In this document: positions 40,852-48,476 of the stretch, one piece after another
Layout of the letters: each line of letters opens with the position of its first letter
Position numbering within the stretch: position 1 is the stretch's first letter
Source: Cognatiluteimonas telluris
GTDB taxonomy: Bacteria > Pseudomonadota > Gammaproteobacteria > Xanthomonadales > Xanthomonadaceae
Assembly (NCBI RefSeq): GCF_011320095.1
Contig: NZ_JAANOY010000012.1
Coordinates: forward strand, 1-64,000
Reading direction: 5' to 3'
Length of the DNA: 64,000 nt
Made by a program: the position numbers and the translations under genes
The notes under the pieces: generated by a model
The model's input: only the letters and a program-made list of their open reading frames with translations
What the model was told of the DNA's origin: nothing
The model's database searches: none

Positions 40852-40880
40852 CTCGCGGCTGAAGCCGCCCCTGCAAGAGC
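40852..40880. repeat. REP-like element (copy related to 39103-39169)
   Basis: TCGCGGCTGAAGCCGCCCCTGC matches the inverted unit found after dnaQ (CTCGCGGCCGAAGCCGCTCC) with a few differences. It lies between two convergent genes, DUF6165 and the UV-endonuclease-like gene, the usual location for these elements. Confidence 0.75.
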
Positions 40881-40901
40881 CGCAGATGCGCTTTGGCGGT
40901 G

Positions 40902-41339
40902 CTACGGATGGCCTGCGCGCTCCCAGGGTGCGACCGGGCCGGGCACCATGGTGAACATCGGATGGCAATCGGGCGCCTGGATGTCGCGCCATTGCCGGTA
41001 CAGCGCGGGGCTGCGCGCCTGCAGCTTGGCCAGCAGGTGTTGCCACTCCAGGGCCAGCTGGCCGCTGCTTGCCTGGAGCCTGGCGCTCGCGTCCAGCGGC
41101 CCGAGCTTGCTGGCGTCGTAGCGATAGCCCCGCGCCAGCGACTCGGCGTGGACGCCATGCAGGTATCGGTCGATGGCCAGCTGCGGTTGCGCATGCGCCT
41201 GGAAGCGCTGCAGTTGCGGATGCTGCCGGTAGCCGCGCGTGAGTCCCTGCAGGACGGCGCGTGCGAGCAGGCTTTCGCGCCACAGTGCGGTCAGGCCCTG
41301 CGCATCGAGGAAACGCGGATGCAGTGTCCACAGGCGCAT
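40902..41339 (-). CDS. Pyrimidine-dimer DNA glycosylase-like protein (T4 endonuclease V family)
   Basis: This 145-residue protein starts at ATG 41337-41339. The N-terminus MRLWTLHPRFLDAQGLTALWRE and the segment GYRQHPQLQRFQ are typical of bacterial members of the pyrimidine-dimer glycosylase family related to phage T4 DenV, an enzyme that excises UV dimers. Whether this cellular version is active is unknown, because the catalytic N-terminal Thr and the Glu of DenV are not clearly aligned. It begins 2 bases after the glycosyltransferase stop and is probably co-transcribed with it. Confidence 0.78.
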   Translation of the reverse strand: MRLWTLHPRFLDAQGLTALWRESLLARAVLQGLTRGYRQHPQLQRFQAHAQPQLAIDRYLHGVHAESLARGYRYDASKLGPLDASARLQASSGQLALEWQHLLAKLQARSPALYRQWRDIQAPDCHPMFTMVPGPVAPWERAGHP

Positions 41340-41341
41340 GG

Positions 41342-42415
41342 CTAGCGTGCCCCGCGATCGCTGACGAAGCGCTCGAACGCCGCGACCGCATCGTCCACGG
41401 TAACCAGGTCCATGACCCCGGGCCGTTCGATCCGGGTGCCCCAGCGCAGCGCGGTTTCCGGCTTGCCGAGGAACCTGCGCGCGGCGGCATCGTAACGGTC
41501 CACGCAATAGCGCTGGTCCGAATACGGCCCGCTGCGCGCGGGATTGCTCGCCGCATGCAGGCCCAGCACCTTGGTGCCCATCGCATTGGCGATGTGCATC
41601 GGGCCGGAGTCGGGCGTCATCACCAGGTCGGCGCGTTCGAGCAGGGCAGGCAACTGCTTGAGCGTGTCCTTGCCGACCAGGTCCAGCGCCGGAGCGGTCA
41701 TTGCGGCGAGGATCGCATCGGCCGTCTCGCGTTCGAGCGCGCTGCGCCCGCCGCACAGCACCACCCGCCAGCCGCGCGCGATCGCATGGTTGGCGACGGC
41801 CGCGTTGCGCTCGGGCCGCCAGTTGCGCAATGGGTGGCTGGAGCAGGGCGAGACCAGCAGCGTCGGCACGCCATCGGCCGGCCATTGCGCCGCCGCCCAG
41901 CCCCGCGCGGCCGCGGGCACCGGGAGATCCCATCGGACCTGGGTCTGCTTCAGCCCGAGCGGTTCGGCGAAGCTGCCGATCGCATCGAGCACGTGCATCC
42001 CGCGGCGCGCGGCGATGCGCTCGTTGACGAACAGTCCATGCAGGTCCTTGGCCCGCGCGCGGTCGTAACCGATGCGCCGGCGCGCCGGGATGAAGGCCGA
42101 CAGCAGGTTGGCGCGGGCAGCCACCTGCAACTGCAGCAGCGCGTCGAAGCGCCCGCCGGCGAAATGGCGGGCGATCGCGCGCATCCCCGCCAGCCCGCTG
42201 CGCTTGTCGTATTCGACGAAGCCCACGCCTTCGAGTCCTTCCAGCAGCCGGTGCTCGGCCTTGCCGATCACCCAGCCCAGCCGTACCTCGGGCCATGCCG
42301 CGCGCAGCGTGCGCACCAGCGGCACCACGTGGGTCGCGTCGCCAAGCGCGGACAGCCGCAACAGGCAGATCGAGCGCGGCGCTTGCGGGACATCCGGCAG
42401 GGAAGAAGGGGTCAT
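41342..42415 (-). CDS. Glycosyltransferase family 9 (heptosyltransferase-type)
   Basis: This is a 357-residue GT-B enzyme starting at ATG 42413-42415. The N-terminal ICLLRLSALGDATHVVPLVRTLRAAWP is the heptosyltransferase acceptor-domain signature, and the C-terminal nucleotide-sugar domain has VMTPDSGPMHIANAMGTKVLGL. It transfers an ADP-heptose-like sugar to the LPS inner core. It is divergent from kdkA, which adds phosphate to Kdo, so the two act on the same structure. The exact acceptor (WaaC/WaaF/WaaQ type) cannot be decided from sequence alone. Confidence 0.9.
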   Translation of the reverse strand: MTPSSLPDVPQAPRSICLLRLSALGDATHVVPLVRTLRAAWPEVRLGWVIGKAEHRLLEGLEGVGFVEYDKRSGLAGMRAIARHFAGGRFDALLQLQVAARANLLSAFIPARRRIGYDRARAKDLHGLFVNERIAARRGMHVLDAIGSFAEPLGLKQTQVRWDLPVPAAARGWAAAQWPADGVPTLLVSPCSSHPLRNWRPERNAAVANHAIARGWRVVLCGGRSALERETADAILAAMTAPALDLVGKDTLKQLPALLERADLVMTPDSGPMHIANAMGTKVLGLHAASNPARSGPYSDQRYCVDRYDAAARRFLGKPETALRWGTRIERPGVMDLVTVDDAVAAFERFVSDRGAR

Positions 42416-42435
42416 GTGCTTGCTAGACTCGCGCG

Positions 42436-43200
42436 ATGGCCGCATTCGACGCCAGTGAAAGCCTGGCGCCCTTCCAGTATGGGCGAGACGGGCGCAACGA
42501 GGGCTATGGCGCGATCCTGTTCGACGCCGAGCGCGCGCGCGATGTCCTGCCCGAATGGTTCCTGCCCCCGTTCTGGGGCGAGCACGCGCGGCCGGTGGCG
42601 GTCGGCGGCCGCGGCGGCGCCTGGTTCGTCGAATCCCCGCTGGGCGCTCTGGTGCTGCGCCAGTACCTGCGCGGCGGCTGGGCGGCGCACGTGAGCCGCG
42701 ACGCGTTCGTGTGGCACGGTGCCAACCGGGTGCGCAGCTTCGCTGAATTCCGGCTCACCCGCGCCCTGCACGCACGCGGGCTGCCGGTGCCGCGACCACT
42801 GGCGGCATGCTACCGGCGTCGCGGGCACAGCTACCGCGCCGCGATCCTGATCGAGCGGCTCGAAGGCGTGCATTCGCTGGCCGAACGCGCCGCCGTCGCC
42901 GGCCGCGACGCGCCGTGGGAGGAAACCGGACGACTCGTCGCGCGTTTCCATCGCGCCGGGCTCGACCACGCCGACCTCAACGCGCACAACATCCTGTTCG
43001 ATGCCGGTGCGCATGGCTGGCTGATCGACTTCGACCGCAGCCGCCTGTGCATCCCGGAAACCGCCTGGCGCGAGCGCAACCTCGCGCGCCTCAGGCGCTC
43101 GCTGCTCAAACTGCGCGGCGCGCGCGAGCCGGCGCAGGTCGATGCCGATTTCGCGCGCCTGCGCGGCGCCTACGACGCCACCTGGGCACGAGGCTATTGA
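42436..43200 (+). CDS. kdkA: 3-deoxy-D-manno-octulosonic acid (Kdo) kinase
   Basis: This is a 254-residue kinase of the KdkA/RfaP family in the protein-kinase-like fold. The catalytic loop [14 protein letters not shown] and the metal-binding LIDFDRSRL are visible, and the glycine-rich loop lies around VGGRGGAW. It phosphorylates the 4-position of Kdo in the LPS inner core, adding negative charge needed for outer-membrane integrity in xanthomonads. The next gene starts 1 base after the stop. Confidence 0.95.
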   Translation: MAAFDASESLAPFQYGRDGRNEGYGAILFDAERARDVLPEWFLPPFWGEHARPVAVGGRGGAWFVESPLGALVLRQYLRGGWAAHVSRDAFVWHGANRVRSFAEFRLTRALHARGLPVPRPLAACYRRRGHSYRAAILIERLEGVHSLAERAAVAGRDAPWEETGRLVARFHRAGLDHADLNAHNILFDAGAHGWLIDFDRSRLCIPETAWRERNLARLRRSLLKLRGAREPAQVDADFARLRGAYDATWARGY

Positions 43201-43201
43201 G

Positions 43202-43960
43202 ATGACGTGGGCGTTGCGCTTCCAGGGGACCGGCAATTCCAGCGCGGTCGAACTCGGCTCGGCGATGGCGACGATCGAGCGCGACGGCCAGCCGTGGCTG
43301 ACCATCGACTGCGGCAGTGAAGGGCTGACGGAGTACATCGCGCATTACCACGCGTATCCGCAGGCGCTGTTCATCACCCACGCGCACCTGGACCATGTCA
43401 GCGGGTTCGAGCGATTGTTCGGCGCCAACTATTTCGCCAGCCCGCGCCCCGACGGCACGCGGCTGTATGTCCCGGCGGCATTGCTGCCGCTGCTGCAGCA
43501 GCGCATTGCCGGCTATCCCAACGTGGTCGCCGAGGGCGGCGCCAACTTCTGGGATGCGTTCCGGCTGGTGCCGGTGGGCGATGCGTTCTGGCACGACGGT
43601 GTGCGCCTGGAATGCTTCCCGGTCCGCCATCACTGGCCCGACACCGCCTTCGGCCTGCGCCTGCGCGGCAGCCTGGCGTGGACCGGCGATACCCGGCCGA
43701 TCCCGGAGCAGCTGGCGAAATTCGCCGATGCCGGCGAGTTGGTGGCGCACGATTGCGCGCTGCGCGGCAACCCTTCGCACAGCGGCATCGACGACCTCGA
43801 GCGCGAATATCCGCGTGGGCTGCTCGATCGTTGCCTGCTTTATCACTACGGCGGCGCCGGGGACGCGCAGGCATTGACCGCGCGCGGATATCGGGTCGCG
43901 CTGCCGGGTGACTGCGTGCCGCTGCAGCCGCCACGGCCGTTGCCGGTGACGCACGCATGA
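43202..43960 (+). CDS. MBL-fold metallo-hydrolase, unknown substrate
   Basis: This 252-residue metallo-beta-lactamase-fold protein has metal ligands in ITHAHLDHVSG, later SLAWTGDTRP (Asp ligand) and VRHHWPD; the active site looks complete for two metals. It resembles RNase Z/phosphodiesterase-like members (PhnP or ElaC branch) more than lactamases, but lacks a distinctive exosite. It begins 1 base after kdkA (TGAG-ATG), so it is in the same transcript and could be involved with phosphodiester removal in LPS, although that is a guess. The moaA gene follows after about 37 bases. Confidence 0.82.
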   Translation: MTWALRFQGTGNSSAVELGSAMATIERDGQPWLTIDCGSEGLTEYIAHYHAYPQALFITHAHLDHVSGFERLFGANYFASPRPDGTRLYVPAALLPLLQQRIAGYPNVVAEGGANFWDAFRLVPVGDAFWHDGVRLECFPVRHHWPDTAFGLRLRGSLAWTGDTRPIPEQLAKFADAGELVAHDCALRGNPSHSGIDDLEREYPRGLLDRCLLYHYGGAGDAQALTARGYRVALPGDCVPLQPPRPLPVTHA

Positions 43961-43997
43961 GCAGCGGCGGATGGGTGCTGTCGTCGGCGGCGCGGGC

Positions 43998-45041
43998 ATG
44001 AACGCGCAATTCCTGCCCGAGCCGGTCGCATTGCCGCGCGACCGCCTGTCGCGGCCACTGCGCGACCTGCGCCTGTCGGTGATCGACGCCTGCAATTTCC
44101 GATGCCCGTACTGCATGCCGGAAGACCGCGTTGCCGACGGCCATGGACTGGATTCGGCATCGCGGATGGACTTCGACGAGATCGAAGCGCTGGTGCGCGG
44201 CTTCGTGCGCCTGGGCGTGCGCAAGCTGCGGCTGACCGGCGGCGAACCGCTGCTGCGCAGGCGGCTGCCGGAACTCATCGCGCGCCTGGCGGCGATCGAA
44301 GGCATCGACGACCTCGCGCTGACCACCAACGGATCGCTGCTCGGCACCCATGCCGCCGCCCTGCGCGTGGCCGGCCTGCGGCGGCTCACCGTCAGCATCG
44401 ACGCACTTTCGCCCGCTGTCTTCCGCCGGCTCAGCGGCGGTCGCGGCGATGTCGGCGACGTGCTGGCCGGCATCGATGCCGCGCAGGCAGCGGGCTTCGG
44501 ATCGATCAAGCTCAACTGCGTCGTCCAGCGCGGCATCAACGATGGCGAGGTGCTGCCGCTTGTGGAGAAGTTCCGGGGCAGCGGCCACGTGCTGCGCTTC
44601 ATCGAATACATGGACGTGGGCAGCTGCAACGGCTGGCTGCGCGAACACGTGGTGCCGTCGTCGGAACTGCGCGAACGCATCCATGCGGCCTGGCCGCTGC
44701 GTGCGCTGGACGCCAATTACACCGGCGAAGTCGCAGCGCGGCATGCGTTCGTCGATGGCGCCGGCGAGATCGGTTTCGTCAGCTCGATCAGCGCGCCGTT
44801 CTGCGGCGATTGCCACCGCGCGCGGGTATCGGCCGACGGCAGGCTCTATACCTGCCTGTTCGCAGGGCAGGGCAGCGACCTGCGTGGCGCGCTTCATGCG
44901 GGGCCCGACGCGTTGGAGGGGCGCATCGCCGGGTTGTGGTCCGGTCGCGCCGACCGCTACAGCGAGCTGCGCGGCCGCGCGCCGGCGACGACCGACGGCA
45001 GGTCGCGCAGACATGTCGAAATGTTCCTGATCGGAGGTTGA
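43998..45041 (+). CDS. moaA: GTP 3',8-cyclase MoaA (molybdopterin)
   Basis: This is a 347-residue radical-SAM enzyme (ATG 43998; an ATG at 43971 would add 9 residues). The N-terminal 4Fe-4S motif is CNFRCPYC, with GGEPLLR and SISAPFCGDCHRARV, the C-terminal cluster with a third Cys in LYTCLF. It ends with the expected IGG-type tail (MFLIGG). It converts GTP to 3',8-cyclo-7,8-dihydro-GTP, the first step of molybdenum cofactor synthesis. No Moco riboswitch structure is evident upstream. Confidence 0.96.
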   Translation: MNAQFLPEPVALPRDRLSRPLRDLRLSVIDACNFRCPYCMPEDRVADGHGLDSASRMDFDEIEALVRGFVRLGVRKLRLTGGEPLLRRRLPELIARLAAIEGIDDLALTTNGSLLGTHAAALRVAGLRRLTVSIDALSPAVFRRLSGGRGDVGDVLAGIDAAQAAGFGSIKLNCVVQRGINDGEVLPLVEKFRGSGHVLRFIEYMDVGSCNGWLREHVVPSSELRERIHAAWPLRALDANYTGEVAARHAFVDGAGEIGFVSSISAPFCGDCHRARVSADGRLYTCLFAGQGSDLRGALHAGPDALEGRIAGLWSGRADRYSELRGRAPATTDGRSRRHVEMFLIGG

Positions 45042-45563
45042 GTGGCCACCCGCAAGCAGACATCCAAGCCATCGCTAACGCACCTGGATCCCGCCGGCCG
45101 CCCGGCCATGGTCGATGTCTCGGCCAAGGCGGTGACGGCGCGCGAGGCGATCGCGCACTGCCGGGTGCGCTTCCCCGCCGCCGTGGCCCGGCAGTTGCGC
45201 GCGGCGAAGCTGAAAAGCGCCAAGGGCGGCATCGTCGAGACCGCGATCATCGCCGGCACGATGGCGGTCAAGCGCACCCATGAGCTGATTCCGTTCTGCC
45301 ATCCACTGCCGATCGACGGCTGCCGGATCGCGATCGACTGGATCGACGACAACGCCATCGGCATCACCTGCCGCGTGCGCACCACCCATCGTACCGGCGT
45401 CGAGATGGAGGCGCTGACCGGCGCCACGGTCGCCGCGCTCACGGTGTACGACATGTGCAAGGCCTTGTCGCATGCGATCGTGATCGGCCCGGCGAAGCTG
45501 CTCGGCAAGCGCGGTGGCAAGCGCGACTTCGGCGAAGGCGCGGCCGGGAAAGCGCGCGCATGA
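45042..45563 (+). CDS. moaC: Cyclic pyranopterin monophosphate synthase MoaC
   Basis: This 173-residue enzyme starts at GTG 45042, adjacent to the moaA TGA, with GGAGG before it. The family motif [26 protein letters not shown] and [21 protein letters not shown] are visible, including catalytic Lys and His residues. It rearranges the MoaA product to cPMP. It overlaps moaD by ATGA. Confidence 0.97.
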   Translation: MATRKQTSKPSLTHLDPAGRPAMVDVSAKAVTAREAIAHCRVRFPAAVARQLRAAKLKSAKGGIVETAIIAGTMAVKRTHELIPFCHPLPIDGCRIAIDWIDDNAIGITCRVRTTHRTGVEMEALTGATVAALTVYDMCKALSHAIVIGPAKLLGKRGGKRDFGEGAAGKARA

Positions 45564-45802
45564 CCCGCGCCACCGTGCTGTATTTCGCCAGCCTGCGCGA
45601 TGCCGCCGGTATCGCCAGCGAGGTCGTCGACAGTGACGCCGTCGACCTGGCCGCGTTGTACACGCAACTTCGCGCGCGCCATGGATTCAAGCTCGAGCGC
45701 GATCGCCTGCGGGTCGCGGTCGACGCCACCTTCGCCACCTGGCAGGACAAATTGCGCGAAGGCAGCGAGATCGCCTTCATCCCGCCGGTGAGCGGAGGCT
45801 GA
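45560..45802 (+). CDS. moaD: Molybdopterin synthase sulfur carrier MoaD
   Basis: This 80-residue beta-grasp protein ends in the diagnostic GG (VSGG), which is thiocarboxylated by MoeB and donates sulfur. The start ATG overlaps the moaC stop; upstream in-frame sequence is not related. The mid sequence [14 protein letters not shown] is typical of MoaD. Confidence 0.95.
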   Translation: MTRATVLYFASLRDAAGIASEVVDSDAVDLAALYTQLRARHGFKLERDRLRVAVDATFATWQDKLREGSEIAFIPPVSGG

Positions 45803-45804
45803 GG

Positions 45805-46221
45805 GTGGACGCCGCGCGCTTCCAGCTGGCGGCCACGCCATTCGACGTCGCGACCCTGCGCGCCGGCCTGCTCGACCCGGGCGTCGGCGCGTACGCCAGC
45901 TTCGAAGGCTGGGTGCGCCAGCACAACGACGGGCGCCCCGTCCGTGGCCTGCGCTACGAAGCCTACGCCGCGCTCGCCGCGACCGAAGGCGAACGCATCC
46001 TCCAGCAGGCGCTGCAGGAATTCGACATCCTCGACGCCCGCTGCACGCACCGCACCGGCGACCTCGTCGTCGGCGAACTCGCCGTGTGGGTCGGCGTCAC
46101 CGCCGCCCACCGCGCCCCCGCCTTCGCGGCCTGCCGCTTCGTCATCGACGAGGTCAAGGCTCGCGTCCCAATCTGGAAGCACGAGCGTTATCGGGGCGGC
46201 CAGACGACCTGGCTGCCCTGA
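45805..46221 (+). CDS. moaE: Molybdopterin synthase catalytic subunit MoaE
   Basis: This 138-residue enzyme starts at GTG 45805, three bases after moaD. Signature segments YASFEGWVRQHNDGRPVRGL, HRTGDLVVGELAVWVGVTAAHR and VPIWKHERYRGG (catalytic Lys) are present. With MoaD it inserts dithiolene sulfurs into cPMP. It completes the moaACDE set; moaB, mog and moe genes are not in the window. Confidence 0.97.
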   Translation: MDAARFQLAATPFDVATLRAGLLDPGVGAYASFEGWVRQHNDGRPVRGLRYEAYAALAATEGERILQQALQEFDILDARCTHRTGDLVVGELAVWVGVTAAHRAPAFAACRFVIDEVKARVPIWKHERYRGGQTTWLP

Positions 46222-46303
46222 TCTGCCGGTGTTGCCGGGCGTCGCGGCTGCGGCGGCCATACTTGCCTGTACTGGGAAATGCGGAGGACCGCATGCAGGA
46301 ACG

Positions 46304-46379
46304 GTGACAGCGGTCACGAAAACAAACATTGACGTTAAATGCCAGATGAACGTCAATGCAGGAGCCCGACATTGACGTT
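46304..46379. promoter_or_regulatory. Repeated 10-bp elements upstream of the peptide operon (candidate operator)
   Basis: CATTGACGTT occurs at 46327-46336 and 46370-46379, and its reverse complement AACGTCAATG at 46349-46358. The three identical 10-mers start 22 and 21 bases apart, close to two helical turns each. Just before them is a palindrome GTGAC-AGCG-GTCAC (46304-46317). Such perfectly repeated sites in a 200-base leader are typical of a dedicated regulator binding cooperatively. No regulator gene lies in the operon, so the protein would be encoded elsewhere. Confidence 0.6.
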
Positions 46380-46426
46380 GTGGCACCCAGCCTGAGGGGG
46401 AGTCAGGAGTTAGCTAGGGAAAAAGC

Positions 46427-46594
46427 ATGAACAACACTGTGATGGTCGAGCAGCTCGACAACCGTTTCGAAATGGAGATGTTCGTGGTCGGCGCGATGGC
46501 GATGGAAGGAACCGTCAGTGCCGAGCAGGCGGAAGCCGCGTCGTGCTGCGAAAACTATACCTGCACGTTCTCACCGTCGATTCCGTCCAATTGA
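46427..46594 (+). CDS. Candidate RiPP precursor peptide (Cys/Ser/Thr-rich tail)
   Basis: This 55-residue peptide is too short for normal ORF calling. The ATG has an AGGGAAA ribosome site. Residues 1-38 look like a leader: Met/Glu-rich, with the segments EQLDNRFEMEMFVVGAMAME and VSAEQAEAA. The tail from residue 39 is SCCENYTCTFSPSIPSN, with three Cys, several Ser/Thr and two Pro; an AEAA/S boundary would suit protease cleavage. Cys40 and Cys41 are adjacent and Cys46 lies five on. It is followed by a hairpin and by genes for a leader-binding (PqqD-like) membrane protease. I do not recognise a published family; the RiPP reading is an inference from context. Confidence 0.7.
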   Translation: MNNTVMVEQLDNRFEMEMFVVGAMAMEGTVSAEQAEAASCCENYTCTFSPSIPSN

Positions 46595-46600
46595 TCCACC

Positions 46601-46626
46601 TGGCGCCCGGGTCCTCCCGGGCGCCA
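46601..46626 (+). terminator. Perfect hairpin between precursor gene and processing genes
   Basis: TGGCGCCCGGG and CCCGGGCGCCA form an 11-bp perfect stem with loop TCCT, starting 7 bases after the precursor stop and followed only by TTTG. It is 20 bases before the ATG of the protease gene. It is best read as a partial terminator or mRNA-stabilising element letting the peptide be made in excess over the downstream enzymes, as is common in RiPP operons. Confidence 0.7.
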
Positions 46627-46645
46627 TTTGACGCAAGGACGCGTG

Positions 46646-47791
46646 ATGCTGAAACCAGGCATTGAAGTCGCCGAAGTGGTCGATTCGCGTGGCTCCAGGT
46701 TCCTCCTCAAGTGCGACGAGGTTTATTACGCCGTCGACCGATCGGTTGCCGGAATCGTCCGCTCGCTGCAGGAGGACGGTGGTGGACCTCGTTCGCGCCA
46801 GCGGATTTACGCCGAATACGGCGTGGCCGCCGTCGATCTCGACCAGTACGTCCTCGAGCATTTTCCGGCCTCGTGGCGGGTCGGAACGCCAACCGCAAAA
46901 ACCCGTAGCCCGTTGCTGTTCCAATTCCGCATCCTGTCGGGAAGGCCGTTGCAGGTCATGGCGCGTGGCTTGGGTTGGCTCTTCCATCCGGCCGTTGCCG
47001 CGCTCGCGGGTGTGCTGAGCCTGCTTGCCTGCGGCTGGAGTTTCGCCAGGTTCCGACCCGACCACTGGGGGATCGCCCTGCACCGGCCGCATGAGGCGTG
47101 GTACCTGCTGGGCCTGGTCGTACTCGGCATCCTGGTCCATGAGCTTGGCCACGCCAGCGCGCTGGTTCGCTTCGGCGGCACCAGCCGCGGGATCGGGCTC
47201 GGGATCTACTGGGGCTTTCCCACCTTCTTTGCCGATGTCACCGGTGCATGGGTGTTGCCGGACAGGCGCAAGGTGGTGGTCGACATCGCGGGCCTGTATT
47301 TCCAGTTGCTCTACCTTGGCATCGTCAGCGCGGCCGGGGTTGCCATGGGCGCCACGCTGGCGCTGGGCGTCGTAATGGCCACCGTCCCGCTGATGATGCA
47401 TACCTTGAACCCTGCCCTGAAGTTCGATGGCTACTGGGTGTTGAACGATTTCTTCGGGCTCAACAACCTTCATCGCGACATTCGCGACCGACTGGTGTTG
47501 TTGCTTAGGCGTGCCGCCGGCAAACCCGGGCGAGCGGTCAGCATCGTCGAAGTCGGCGGAGTGGCCGCGTTCGCCGGATTGTGCGTCTACCAGTTCTATT
47601 TCATGGCATCGAACGCGTGGAGTGGCCTCGCGCGATTTGCCAATCTTCGCGGGATTGGGTCGATGCAGGCGGGCGAACTGGTGGTCAACGGGGCGATGCT
47701 GCTGCTCTTCACGGCCGTAAGCATCATGTTGGCCAAGCGCGCGGCCACCAGCGTTTCGCAGGTCGTCTCGGGAGTGCGGCATGGCTGCTGA
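46646..47791 (+). CDS. PqqD-like domain fused to M50 (site-2-protease-like) membrane peptidase
   Basis: This is a 381-residue protein. ATG 46646 with AAGGA seven bases upstream was preferred to an upstream TTG (46628). Residues 1-80 resemble PqqD/RRE leader-peptide recognition domains (LLKCDEVYYAVDRSVAGIVRS). Then multiple membrane spans carry the zinc site HELGH (His165, His169, Glu166) and the site-2-protease partner motif NPALKFDG (Asn255, Asp261). Another two or three hydrophobic helices follow and the protein ends in Cys. YydH, which matures the epipeptide in Bacillus, is an M50 example in a RiPP system. It probably cleaves or processes the precursor at the membrane. Confidence 0.82.
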   Translation: MLKPGIEVAEVVDSRGSRFLLKCDEVYYAVDRSVAGIVRSLQEDGGGPRSRQRIYAEYGVAAVDLDQYVLEHFPASWRVGTPTAKTRSPLLFQFRILSGRPLQVMARGLGWLFHPAVAALAGVLSLLACGWSFARFRPDHWGIALHRPHEAWYLLGLVVLGILVHELGHASALVRFGGTSRGIGLGIYWGFPTFFADVTGAWVLPDRRKVVVDIAGLYFQLLYLGIVSAAGVAMGATLALGVVMATVPLMMHTLNPALKFDGYWVLNDFFGLNNLHRDIRDRLVLLLRRAAGKPGRAVSIVEVGGVAAFAGLCVYQFYFMASNAWSGLARFANLRGIGSMQAGELVVNGAMLLLFTAVSIMLAKRAATSVSQVVSGVRHGC

Positions 47792-48476
47792 CATGGCCCG
47801 CTCCAGCGCAGGCGCAGGCGCGGTCGCGGCGTCCGGTCGCCGCCTCTACATACTGCCCTTCACCCGTCGTGCCGCGCGGCTGGTCGGGAAACTCGACCGA
47901 CGTGGCCCCCTGGTGATCATCGGCTCCCGGCAACCGATTGCCAGCCGGTGTCGTGAACTGGGTCGCCACGAGTTCATGTCGCCTTACGAAGTCCATCGCC
48001 ACGTCCGTGCAGGCGGCGCACGCCGGACCTTCGTATCGTTTCCGGAGATGGTCGGAGCAGGCACCGCCTCCGCGGCCGTAATTCCGTTCGCGGGCGAATT
48101 GCTGGCGTTTTCGACGATCGAGCTGTGGCTCGTCCTCGAAGGCTTCCGTCCGTACGCGCCGAGGACCTCGCTTTTCGGTTACCGCTTGCGGCCGATGCCG
48201 GCCAGCTTCGACGAGGGTGATGGAGTCGAAGCCCGCATCCAGCAATTGTTCGCCTTGCTCGAGCACGAAGTGGTCAACCACGCACACGACCATCTGTACC
48301 CTGCCGCCCTTCATCGCAAGACCGCCGCCGGAACGGCCGCGGCGCTCGTCGATGCCGCGCGCGACATGACCGCGATCGCCCGACTCATGCACATGCGTGG
48401 GGTTGATTTCGGAGCGACGCGATCATTCGTGTCACGATTGCAGGAGGCCGCCGAGGCCATAGCGACAACGAGGTGA
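47781..48476 (+). CDS. Uncharacterised protein, possibly a diverged LPLAT-like protein
   Basis: This 231-residue protein overlaps the protease gene by 11 bases (a second ATG at 47793 is possible) and its stop overlaps the next start as GTGA. There are no strong membrane helices and no signal peptide. Residues 41-52 (RGPLVIIGSRQP) and 84-127 (FVSFPEMV ... AAVIPFAGELLAFSTIELWLVLEGFRPYAP) can be aligned by eye with the LPLAT motifs of its neighbour (GAIIATPH and IMPDVYF ... SVPFFDRLLRMMPGTAYFACKAGVPIVP), but the active-site His is replaced by Arg/Gln. It may be a catalytically dead paralogue acting as a partner. This is a weak similarity judged without a search. Confidence 0.45.
   Translation: MAADMARSSAGAGAVAASGRRLYILPFTRRAARLVGKLDRRGPLVIIGSRQPIASRCRELGRHEFMSPYEVHRHVRAGGARRTFVSFPEMVGAGTASAAVIPFAGELLAFSTIELWLVLEGFRPYAPRTSLFGYRLRPMPASFDEGDGVEARIQQLFALLEHEVVNHAHDHLYPAALHRKTAAGTAAALVDAARDMTAIARLMHMRGVDFGATRSFVSRLQEAAEAIATTR

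Noticed and set aside
43960-43998. Moco riboswitch upstream of moaA
   Set aside because: The gap to the MBL gene is only 37 bases, too short for such an aptamer.
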